Origin: Burkholderiaceae bacterium
GTDB taxonomy: Bacteria; Pseudomonadota; Gammaproteobacteria; Burkholderiales; Burkholderiaceae_C
Direction of reading: 5' to 3'
Assembly: GCA_028685665.1 (NCBI GenBank)
Contig: JAQUDN010000013.1
Span: 1-33,441 of the forward strand
DNA length: 33,441 nucleotides
Shown here: one piece after another, positions 25,927 through 33,441 of the stretch
How the letters are laid out: the number at the start of each line of letters is the position of its first letter
Numbering within the stretch: position 1 is the stretch's first letter
Notes under the pieces: generated by a model
What the model saw: the letters and a program-made list of their open reading frames with translations, nothing else
The model's database searches: none
What the model was told of the DNA's origin: nothing
Made by a program: the position numbers and the translations under genes

Positions 25927-26709
25927 ATGACACTCTCTTCCCTTGCTGCACCGGGCGCGGTGGTCTCTGTGGTCAGCCATGGCCATGGGCTGCTGGTTCA
26001 GGCCTTGCTGGCCGATCTGGCGCGCTGGAGTGCGGCCTCGGTGCGGCGTGTCGTGCTGACGCAGAACCTCCCCGAGCCCGAGCCTGTCCCTCCGCCGGGC
26101 GGCTGGCCTTTTGTCTTGACCCTGATCAAAAACCCACGCCCCTGTGGGTTTGGTGCCAACCACAACCGGGCGTTGGCGGGAGCGACCGAGCCGGTGGTCT
26201 GCGTGATCAACCCCGATGTGGCCCTGGTGCCGGGACGTGATCCCTTTGCCGCCTTGGTCCAGGCGGCTTTGCAGCCCGGTGTGGGTTGCGCTTACCCCGA
26301 GCAACTGGACGCGCAGGGCGTCCCCCAGGACTGCGAGCGCGAGTTGCCGACGCCCACGGCTTTGTGGCGGCGCCATGCGCGGTGCGCTGCCGAAACCCGG
26401 GTCGACTGGGTCAACGCCGCGTGCATCGCACTGCCCGTGGCGGTGTGGCAGCAACTGGGCGGGTTCGACGAAACCTATTTCATGTACTGCGAGGATGTCG
26501 ATCTCTGCCTGCGCCTGCGGCTGCAGGGCTGGGCTTTGCAGCGCGCACCTGTGCAAGTAGTGCATGCGGGCCAGCGGGCCAGCCACCAGCACTGGCGCCA
26601 TCTGCGCTGGCATGTCCGCAGCCTGTTCCATTTGTGGCGCTCCCCGGTGTATGCACAGGCCCGGCGCCTCTTGCTGCGCAGCGACGCGGGTACCATCGGC
26701 GCCTCATGA
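25927..26709 (+). CDS. GT2 family glycosyltransferase (rhamnosyltransferase-like)
   Basis: NPRPCGFGANHNRAL, VCVINPDVAL, GGFDETYFMYCEDVDLCLRLRLQGW. Confidence 0.9.
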   Translation: MTLSSLAAPGAVVSVVSHGHGLLVQALLADLARWSAASVRRVVLTQNLPEPEPVPPPGGWPFVLTLIKNPRPCGFGANHNRALAGATEPVVCVINPDVALVPGRDPFAALVQAALQPGVGCAYPEQLDAQGVPQDCERELPTPTALWRRHARCAAETRVDWVNAACIALPVAVWQQLGGFDETYFMYCEDVDLCLRLRLQGWALQRAPVQVVHAGQRASHQHWRHLRWHVRSLFHLWRSPVYAQARRLLLRSDAGTIGAS

Positions 26710-27806
26710 TCTGGTTGTCCGTGGTGGGTTTTTTGGTGGCAGCACTGGCTGCAGGGGGCATCGTGCGCTGGGTGCGAGGCCATGCTGCCGCCTATGGCAA
26801 AGGCATGCCGCAGCGCTTTCACCTGGGGGATGTGCCCCGCTTGGGTGGGGCGGCGGTGCTGCTGGGCTCGGCGGTGAGCTGGGTGTTGGGTGCGGTGCTG
26901 GCCTGGCTGGGCGATCCGGGCTCCTTGCGCCTGGGGGGCTGGGTGTGTGCCTGGTTGATTTCCGTCTTGCCTGCTGCGCTGGGCGGTATTGCCGAAGACG
27001 TGACCCAGCGGCTGTCGGTGCGTTACCGCTTGCTGCTGACGGGTTCGTCGGCCGCCCTGGCGGTGGCTTTGCTGGGGGTGGCGGTGCCGCGCCTGGGGCT
27101 GCCCTGGTTGCAACCCTTGCTCGATTCGATGCCCTGGCTCGGGGTCGGTCTGGCGGTGTTGGCCGTCACGGGCATGCCCCATGCCTTCAACATCATTGAT
27201 GGCTACAACGGCCTGGCAGGCATGGTCGCGCTCATCGTGTGCCTGGCGCTGGCCCATGTGGCGCTGCAGGTGGGAGACCGGGCGCTGGCGGCCCTGCTGG
27301 TGTCCACCGCGGCCGCCACGGCAGGGTTTCTGGTCTGGAACTACCCGCGCGGCATGCTGTTTGCCGGCGATGGCGGGGCGTATGTGTGGGGGGTGGTGAT
27401 TGCGCTGGCCAGCATTTCCCTGGTGCAGCGCAACACCGAGGTTTCGCCCTGGTTTCCGATGCTGCTGCTGATCTATCCCGTCTGGGAGACGGTGTTCTCG
27501 ATCTACCGCAAGCTGGCCCGCGGGGTGTCGCCCGGCGTGGCCGATGCGCTGCATTTTCACCAACTGATCTATCGGCGCATCGTGCGCGGGGTCTTCCACG
27601 ACGATGAGTCGCGCCGGGTGTTGATGCGCAACAACCGCACATCGCCCTATCTGTGGGGCTTTACCTTGCTGACCGTGGTGCCGGCCGTGCTGTTTTGGCG
27701 CAACACGGGGGTGTTGATGGCGTTTTGCAGCCTGTTCGTGGTGAGTTACGTGCTGGCCTACTTGGCCATCGTGCGTTTCAAAGTGCCCCACTGGCTGCGG
27801 CGCTGA
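26706..27806 (+). CDS. MraY/WecA-family undecaprenyl-phosphate glycosyl-1-phosphate transferase
   Basis: Multi-TM; HLGDVPRLGGAAVLLG, MPHAFNIIDGYNGLAGM, FAGDGGAYVWG; ATGA overlap with the GT2 gene. Start set to ATG 26706. Confidence 0.9.
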   Translation: MIWLSVVGFLVAALAAGGIVRWVRGHAAAYGKGMPQRFHLGDVPRLGGAAVLLGSAVSWVLGAVLAWLGDPGSLRLGGWVCAWLISVLPAALGGIAEDVTQRLSVRYRLLLTGSSAALAVALLGVAVPRLGLPWLQPLLDSMPWLGVGLAVLAVTGMPHAFNIIDGYNGLAGMVALIVCLALAHVALQVGDRALAALLVSTAAATAGFLVWNYPRGMLFAGDGGAYVWGVVIALASISLVQRNTEVSPWFPMLLLIYPVWETVFSIYRKLARGVSPGVADALHFHQLIYRRIVRGVFHDDESRRVLMRNNRTSPYLWGFTLLTVVPAVLFWRNTGVLMAFCSLFVVSYVLAYLAIVRFKVPHWLRR

Positions 27807-27886
27807 CCCGCCGGACGGTGTTTTCTCGTCATGGGGATGGGGCACAATTTGCGCCTCTTTGATTCACTGCCGGATGGCGCGACTCC

Positions 27887-28777
27887 ATGACCCCACTTCT
27901 TTCGATGGCCCCCCGCGACAAGGCTGAAATTCTGGCCCAGGCGCTGCCCTACATTCGCAAGTTCCATGGCAAGACCATGGTGATCAAGTACGGCGGCAAT
28001 GCCATGACCGACCCCGCCCTGCAAAAAGCCTTTGCCGAGGATGTGGTGCTGCTCAAGCTGGTAGGCATCAACCCGGTGGTGGTGCATGGTGGCGGCCCGC
28101 AGATCGAGACCGCGCTCAAGCGCCTGGGCAAGGAAGGGGCCTTTATCCAGGGCATGCGGGTGACCGATGCCGAAACCATGGAAGTGGTGGAATGGGTGCT
28201 GGCCGGCGAAGTCCAGCAGGACATCGTAGGCCTGATCAACCAGGCCGGCGGCAAGGCCGTGGGCCTCACGGGCCGCGACGGCGGCATGATCCGTGCGCAC
28301 AAGCTGCGCATGCTGGACACGCAGGACCCGACCAAGGAACACGACGTGGGCCAGGTGGGGGACATCGAGTCGATCGATCCCTCGGTGGTCAAGGCCCTGC
28401 AGGACGACCAGTTCATTCCCGTGGTCAGTCCCATCGGCTTTGGCGCGCAGAACGAGAGCTACAACATCAACGCCGACGTGGTGGCCGCCCGTCTGGCCGT
28501 GACCCTGCAGGCCGAAAAGCTGTTGATGCTGACCAACATTCCGGGCGTGCTGGACAAGCAAGGGGCTTTGCTGCCCGAGCTGACCATGGAGCGCATCGAT
28601 GCCCTGGTGGCCGACGGCACCATCAGCGGCGGCATGCTGCCCAAGATCGCCGGTGCCCTGGACGCTGCCAAGGCGGGCGTGAAGGCCGTCCACATCATCG
28701 ATGGCCGCGTGCCGCATGCGCTCTTGCTGGAAATCCTGACCGAGCAGGCGTTCGGCACCATGATCCGCGCGCAGTAA
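27887..28777 (+). CDS. argB: Acetylglutamate kinase
   Basis: [85 protein letters not shown]. Confidence 0.97.
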   Translation: MTPLLSMAPRDKAEILAQALPYIRKFHGKTMVIKYGGNAMTDPALQKAFAEDVVLLKLVGINPVVVHGGGPQIETALKRLGKEGAFIQGMRVTDAETMEVVEWVLAGEVQQDIVGLINQAGGKAVGLTGRDGGMIRAHKLRMLDTQDPTKEHDVGQVGDIESIDPSVVKALQDDQFIPVVSPIGFGAQNESYNINADVVAARLAVTLQAEKLLMLTNIPGVLDKQGALLPELTMERIDALVADGTISGGMLPKIAGALDAAKAGVKAVHIIDGRVPHALLLEILTEQAFGTMIRAQ

Positions 28778-28842
28778 GCCCGCTGCGCAGGGGGGCACTG
28801 CGGCTTGCCGCCGTGCAATCCCCGCCCCGGCTTCAAAAAATC

Positions 28843-28894
28843 TTGCCAGGGCCGCTATCTTTGTGCAAAATAGAACGAACGTTCGTTTTATTTT
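28843..28894 (+). promoter_or_regulatory. Promoter and palindromic TetR-family operator
   Basis: -35 TTGCCA (28843-28848), 17-nt spacer, -10-like CAAAAT (28866-28871), overlapping palindrome AAAATAGAACGAAC|GTTCGTTTTATTTT (28867-28894), one mismatched pair in 14. Confidence 0.8.
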
Positions 28895-28896
28895 GT

Positions 28897-29610
28897 ATGG
28901 CCACTTCTTCCTCCCCCCCCACCCGCGCTCCGCGCGCCGCCACGAGCGCCGGTCGTGCCTTGCACAAAGGCCAGCAAACCAAGGCCGCCATTGTCGAGGT
29001 GGCGCTGGGCCTGGCCACGCACATTGGTTTGGAGGGGCTGTCGATCGGTGCGCTGGCCGAAGCCATGGGGATGAGCAAGTCCGGTGTCTTTGCGCACTTT
29101 GGTTCGCGCGAAGAGCTGCAGATTTCCGTCATCCGCGAGTACCACGCGCGCTTTGAAGAAGAGGTGTTCTTTCCGGCCCTGGCCCAGCCTCGGGGCCTGC
29201 CGCGGCTGCGGGCCATGTTCGATCTGTGGATGCAGCGCTCGTCCATTGAGGTCGATTCCGGCTGCATCTATATCAGTGGGGCTGTCGAGTTCGACGACCG
29301 CCAGGGCCCCGTGCGCGAGGCCCTGGTCCAGTCGGTGCGCACCTGGCACGCGGCCATGCGCCGGGCGATTGCCCAATGCCAGGAGATCGGCGACCTCAGC
29401 GCGAGCGTCAGTCCCGATCAGATGCTGTTTGAAATCCACGGCCTGATCCTGGCCCTGCACTACGAAGCCCGTTTCCTGCAAGTTCCCGCTGCCATGGAGC
29501 ACGCCCTGACCGGCCTGCAGAACATCCTGGCCCGTTATGGCAACCCGGCCCGCCCAGCGGCGGGCGCCCCCTCTCTTTCCCTTCCTTCCCCCACCCTTTC
29601 CCAGGAGTAA
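28897..29610 (+). CDS. TetR/AcrR-family transcriptional regulator (probable fatty-acid degradation regulator)
   Basis: HTH LEGLSIGALAEAMGMSKSGVFAHFGSREELQISVI; start ATG 28897 directly after the palindrome. Confidence 0.92.
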   Translation: MATSSSPPTRAPRAATSAGRALHKGQQTKAAIVEVALGLATHIGLEGLSIGALAEAMGMSKSGVFAHFGSREELQISVIREYHARFEEEVFFPALAQPRGLPRLRAMFDLWMQRSSIEVDSGCIYISGAVEFDDRQGPVREALVQSVRTWHAAMRRAIAQCQEIGDLSASVSPDQMLFEIHGLILALHYEARFLQVPAAMEHALTGLQNILARYGNPARPAAGAPSLSLPSPTLSQE

Positions 29611-29613
29611 GCG

Positions 29614-31410
29614 ATGCCCACCTACACCCCTCCGCTGCGTGACATGCAATTCATCCTGCACGAAATGCTCGATGTGACCACCGAACTCAAGACCCTGGCG
29701 CCCCACGCCGAGATCGATGCCGAGACCATCAATGCCGTGCTGGAAGAGGGCGGCAAGTTTGCGGCCGAGGTGGCTTTTCCGATCAATATCAGCGGCGACA
29801 CCGAGGGGTGCGTGCTCGACAAGGCCACGCACGAGGTCCAGACGCCGAAGGGCTTCAAGGAAGCCTATGCGCAGTACGTCGAGGGCGGCTGGCCGGCGCT
29901 GAGCTGCGATCCGGCCTATGGTGGCCAGGGCTTGCCCTTCGTGGTCAACCAGTGCTTCTATGAAATGCTGAACTCGGCCAACCAGGCCTGGACCATGTAC
30001 CCCGGCCTGTCGCATGGCGCCTATGAATGCCTGCACGCCCACGGCACCGAGGCCCAGAAGCAGTTGTACCTGCCCAAGCTGACCAGCGGCGAGTGGACCG
30101 GCACGATGTGCCTGACCGAGCCGCACTGCGGCACCGACCTGGGCCTGTTGCGCACCAAGGCCGAGCCCCAGGCCGACGGCACTTACAAGATCACCGGCGC
30201 CAAGATCTTCATCAGCGCCGGCGAACACGACATGGCCGCCAACATCGTGCACCTGGTGCTGGCCCGCCTGCCCGACGCGCCAGCGGGCAGCAAGGGCATC
30301 AGCCTGTTCGTGGTGCCCAAGTTCCATGTCCATGCGGACGGCAGCCTGGGCGCGCGCAACCCGATTTACTGCGGTGGCCTGGAGCACAAGATGGGCATCC
30401 ACGGCAATGCCACCGCGCAGATCGTCATCGACGGCGCCACCGGCACGCTGGTGGGCCAGCCGCACAAAGGCCTGGCCGCCATGTTTGTGATGATGAACGC
30501 CGCCCGCCTGGGGGTGGGCAACCAGTCGCTGGGCCTGACCGAAGTGGCGTTCCAGAACGCTCTGGCCTATGCCAAGGACCGCGTGCAGATGCGCAGCTTG
30601 AGCGGCACCAAGGCCAAGGACAAGCTGGCCGACCCCATCATCGTGCACCCCGACGTGCGCCGGATGCTGCTGACGGCCAAAGCCTATGCCGAAGGGGGCC
30701 GTGCCCTGCAGTGCTTCTGCGCGCTGCTGCTCGACAAGGAACTGAACCACCCTGACGAGAAAGTTCGCAAGGACTCGGGTGAACTGCTCGCGCTGCTCAC
30801 CCCCATCGTCAAGGCCTTTGTCACCGACAACGGCTACGAAGCCACCACCCTGTGCCAGCAGGTCTTTGGCGGGCACGGCTACATCAAGGAATGGGGCATG
30901 GAGCAGCATGTGCGCGATGCGCGCATCAACATGATCTATGAGGGCACCAACACCATCCAGTCGCTGGACCTGCTGGGCCGCAAGGTGCTGGGCAACAACG
31001 GCGCCACGCTGAAGAAGTTCGGCAAGCTGGTGGCCAAGCTGGTGGAAGAAGAGGGCGTGAACGAGAAAATGGCCGAGTTCATCAACCCGCTGGCCTACCT
31101 GGGCGAGCAGATGACCAAGTTCACCACCGAGATCGGCTTCAAGGGCCTGCAAAACCCCGACGAAGTGGGCGCGGCTGCCGTGGACTACCTGCGCGTGGCC
31201 GGCCACCTGGTGTTTGCCTACTTCTTTGCCCGCATGGCCCAGGTGGCGCTGCGCGAGATCGCTTCGGGCAACACCGACCCCTTCTACCCCGCCAAACTGC
31301 AGACCGCGCGCTTTTACTTCGCCAAGCTCTTCCCCGAGACGGCCACGCTCATGCGCAAGGCGCGTGCGGGCAGCAAGGTGCTGATGGACACCGATCTGGC
31401 CCTGGCCTGA
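29614..31410 (+). CDS. Acyl-CoA dehydrogenase
   Basis: GTMCLTEPHCGTDLGLLRTKAEPQADGTYKITGAKIFISAGEHD, GGHGYIKEWGMEQHVRDARINMIYEGTNTIQSLDLLGRK. Confidence 0.95.
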   Translation: MPTYTPPLRDMQFILHEMLDVTTELKTLAPHAEIDAETINAVLEEGGKFAAEVAFPINISGDTEGCVLDKATHEVQTPKGFKEAYAQYVEGGWPALSCDPAYGGQGLPFVVNQCFYEMLNSANQAWTMYPGLSHGAYECLHAHGTEAQKQLYLPKLTSGEWTGTMCLTEPHCGTDLGLLRTKAEPQADGTYKITGAKIFISAGEHDMAANIVHLVLARLPDAPAGSKGISLFVVPKFHVHADGSLGARNPIYCGGLEHKMGIHGNATAQIVIDGATGTLVGQPHKGLAAMFVMMNAARLGVGNQSLGLTEVAFQNALAYAKDRVQMRSLSGTKAKDKLADPIIVHPDVRRMLLTAKAYAEGGRALQCFCALLLDKELNHPDEKVRKDSGELLALLTPIVKAFVTDNGYEATTLCQQVFGGHGYIKEWGMEQHVRDARINMIYEGTNTIQSLDLLGRKVLGNNGATLKKFGKLVAKLVEEEGVNEKMAEFINPLAYLGEQMTKFTTEIGFKGLQNPDEVGAAAVDYLRVAGHLVFAYFFARMAQVALREIASGNTDPFYPAKLQTARFYFAKLFPETATLMRKARAGSKVLMDTDLALA

Positions 31411-31414
31411 TTAT

Positions 31415-31487
31415 TGGCCAAAAATGGCCAAAAATGGCCTGAAGGCCCTGGATTCAAGCGTTAATAGCTCTGTTTTTAATAGCTAAT
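31415..31487. repeat. Intergenic repeat family, copy C (inverted), with an internal 10-bp tandem duplication
   Basis: Reverse complement AGCTATTAACGCTTGAATCC..AGGGCCTTCAGGCCATTTTTGG resembles copy B with a 2-nt gap; GGCCAAAAAT repeated at 31416-31425 and 31426-31435. Confidence 0.6.
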
Positions 31488-31557
31488 CGCCCCAGGGCCG
31501 CTTCCTCTTTTGCACCGGCTTGCCCGCAGGGGCCCGGTGCCTTGCCTGGAGACACGC

Positions 31558-33441
31558 ATGTCCCGATTCCAAATCAAGAAAGTCGCCGTACTCGGCGCGG
31601 GCGTGATGGGTGCGCAGATTGCGGCCCACCTCGTCAATGTGAAGGTGCCCGTCATCCTCTTTGATCTTCCCGCCAAGGAAGGCCCCAAAAACGCCATCGT
31701 CACCCGGGCCATCGAAGGCCTGAAAAAGCTCAAACCCGCCCCGCTGGGCGTGGCCGAGGATGCCGTGCTGATCGGCCAGGCCAACTACGAAGAGCACCTG
31801 GAGCAGCTGCGCGGCTGCGACCTCATCATCGAGGCGATTGCCGAGCGCATGGACTGGAAGCGCGATCTCTACGCCAAGATCGCGCCCTTCGTCGCGCCGC
31901 ACGCCATCGTGGCCTCGAACACCTCGGGCCTGTCGATCACCCAGCTGGCGCAAGCGCTGCCCGACAGCCTGCAGTCGCGCTTTTGCGGCATCCACTTCTT
32001 CAACCCGCCGCGCTACATGGCGCTGGTGGAACTGATCAACACCCCCACCACCGCGCCCGAGGTGCTCGACCAGCTCGAAGCCTTTGTCACCAGCGGCCTG
32101 GGCAAGGGCGTGGTGCGCGCGCACGACACGCCCAACTTCATCGCCAACCGGGTAGGCATTGCCGGCATGCTGTCCACCATGAAAGAGGCCGAGAACTTCG
32201 GCCTGAGCGTCGATGTGGTGGACGACCTCACCGGCAAGAAGCTGGGCCGGGCATCGAGCGGCACCTTCCGCACCGCCGACGTGGTGGGCCTGGACACCCT
32301 GGCCCATGTGATGAAGACCCAGCAAAGCCAGCTCAGCCCAGAGACCGATCCCTTCCATGCCAGCTTCGCAACGCCTGCCGTGCTGCAAAAGCTGCTGGAA
32401 CGGGGCCACCTGGGCCAGAAGACGAAGGCGGGCTTCTACAAGAAGGTCGGCCGCGAGGTGCTGCGTTTTGAGCCCGAGAGCGAAGACTACGTGCCCGGGG
32501 GCCAGAAAGCCGACGAGGTCTATGGCCGCATGCTCAAGAAACCGGCGGCCCAGCGCCTCAAGCTGCTGCGCGAGGCCGAGGGCGCGCAAGGCCGCTTCCT
32601 GTGGGCCATTCTGCGCAACAGCTTTCATTACGCCGCGGTGCACCTGGGCACCATCGCCGACAACGCCCGCGATGTCGATCAGGCCTTGCGCTGGGGCTTT
32701 GGCATGCAGCAGGGCCCGTTCGAGCTGTGGCAGGAGGCGGGTTGGCTCGAGGTGGCCCGCATGGTCCAGGAGGACATCGACGCGGGCAAGGCGCTGTGCA
32801 GGGAGCCGTTGCCGGCCTGGGTGTTCCAGGGCCCCGTGGCCGACGCCGGTGGCGTGCACACCGCGGCGGGATCGTGGAGTGCTTCTGCTCAGAAATTTGT
32901 AGCGCGCCACGCTTTGCCCGTCTACGAAAAACAGCATTTCCCTGAAAAACTCCTGGGCGAATCCTTGCCCGACTACCGCACGGCGGGCAAGACGCTGCAC
33001 GAGGACGATGCCCTTCGGCTGTGGACGCTGGATGGTGCCGTGCTGATCGCCAGCCTCAAGACCAAGATGCATGCCATCAGCCCGGATGTCTGCGAGGGCC
33101 TGAACCTGGCGGTGGAGCTGGCCGAGAAGGACTACGAGGGCATCGTCATCTGGTCGGGCGACGAGCCCTTCAGCGCCGGGGCGGACCTGCAGGCCCTGAT
33201 GCCCGCCTTCATGATGTTCGGTGTCAGCGCCATTGAAAGCGCCGAAGCCGAGATGCAGAACACCCTGTTGCGCCTGCGCTACGCCAGCGTGCCGGTGGTG
33301 TCGGCGATTCGGGGGCTGGCGCTGGGCGGGGGCTGCGAGCTGGCGGTGTACTCGGCCCGCCGCGTGGTCCATATGGAAAGCTATATCGGCCTGGTGGAAG
33401 TGGGCGTGGGCCTGGTGCCCGGCGCGGGCGGCCTGACCTAC
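31558..33441 (+). CDS. 3-hydroxyacyl-CoA dehydrogenase/enoyl-CoA hydratase (FadB-like), truncated by window end
   Basis: MSRFQIKKVAVLGAGVMGAQIAAHLVNVKVPVILFDL...CGIHFFNPPRYMALVELI...; open for 628 codons to the window edge. Missing from the ORF track because it has no stop in the window; C-terminal part includes hydratase-like SGDEPFSAGADLQAL...IRGLALGGGCELA. Confidence 0.95.
   Translation, partial: MSRFQIKKVAVLGAGVMGAQIAAHLVNVKVPVILFDLPAKEGPKNAIVTRAIEGLKKLKPAPLGVAEDAVLIGQANYEEHLEQLRGCDLIIEAIAERMDWKRDLYAKIAPFVAPHAIVASNTSGLSITQLAQALPDSLQSRFCGIHFFNPPRYMALVELINTPTTAPEVLDQLEAFVTSGLGKGVVRAHDTPNFIANRVGIAGMLSTMKEAENFGLSVDVVDDLTGKKLGRASSGTFRTADVVGLDTLAHVMKTQQSQLSPETDPFHASFATPAVLQKLLERGHLGQKTKAGFYKKVGREVLRFEPESEDYVPGGQKADEVYGRMLKKPAAQRLKLLREAEGAQGRFLWAILRNSFHYAAVHLGTIADNARDVDQALRWGFGMQQGPFELWQEAGWLEVARMVQEDIDAGKALCREPLPAWVFQGPVADAGGVHTAAGSWSASAQKFVARHALPVYEKQHFPEKLLGESLPDYRTAGKTLHEDDALRLWTLDGAVLIASLKTKMHAISPDVCEGLNLAVELAEKDYEGIVIWSGDEPFSAGADLQALMPAFMMFGVSAIESAEAEMQNTLLRLRYASVPVVSAIRGLALGGGCELAVYSARRVVHMESYIGLVEVGVGLVPGAGGLTY

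Noticed and set aside
28888-31206. 772-aa minus-strand ORF
   Set aside because: Antisense to the TetR and acyl-CoA dehydrogenase genes; no recognisable domain.
31483-33372. 629-aa minus-strand ORF
   Set aside because: Antisense to the clear FadB-like CDS; low-complexity His/Gln/Gly-rich translation typical of mirror ORFs in GC-rich DNA.

Overview
GC-rich betaproteobacterial chromosome segment; gene content and intergenic repeats look like Comamonadaceae (inferred by recognition, no database search was run). From left to right: (1) a type II secretion operon gspE-F-G-H-I-J-K-L-M-(N/C-like)-D, followed by a small lipoprotein gene; (2) a toxin-antitoxin (TA) cluster at about 11.4-16.7 kb, almost all on the minus strand: an orphan hipB-like gene with two very short hipA remnants, an intact mqsRA pair with a recognisable MqsA-type operator, a lipid A/lysophospholipid-type acyltransferase, a hipA/XRE pair in reversed order, and a RelE/HigB-like plus XRE pair; (3) a surface polysaccharide/surface protein block: Wzt- and Wzm-like ABC exporter, PpiC/SurA-like isomerase, a ~560-aa secreted surface protein of visibly lower GC, a 1289-aa methyltransferase-GT2-GT4 fusion, a GT2 and a WecA/MraY-like transferase; (4) argB; (5) a TetR regulator with a near-perfect 28-bp palindromic operator, probably in an operon with an acyl-CoA dehydrogenase and a FadB-like gene that runs off the window. 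The most unusual observations are the hipA fragments missing from the ORF track, the alternating half-site array in front of the orphan hipB, the density of TA loci, the intergenic repeat family, and the surface-protein/chaperone/glycosylation neighbourhood. I did not find a clearly unprecedented system.
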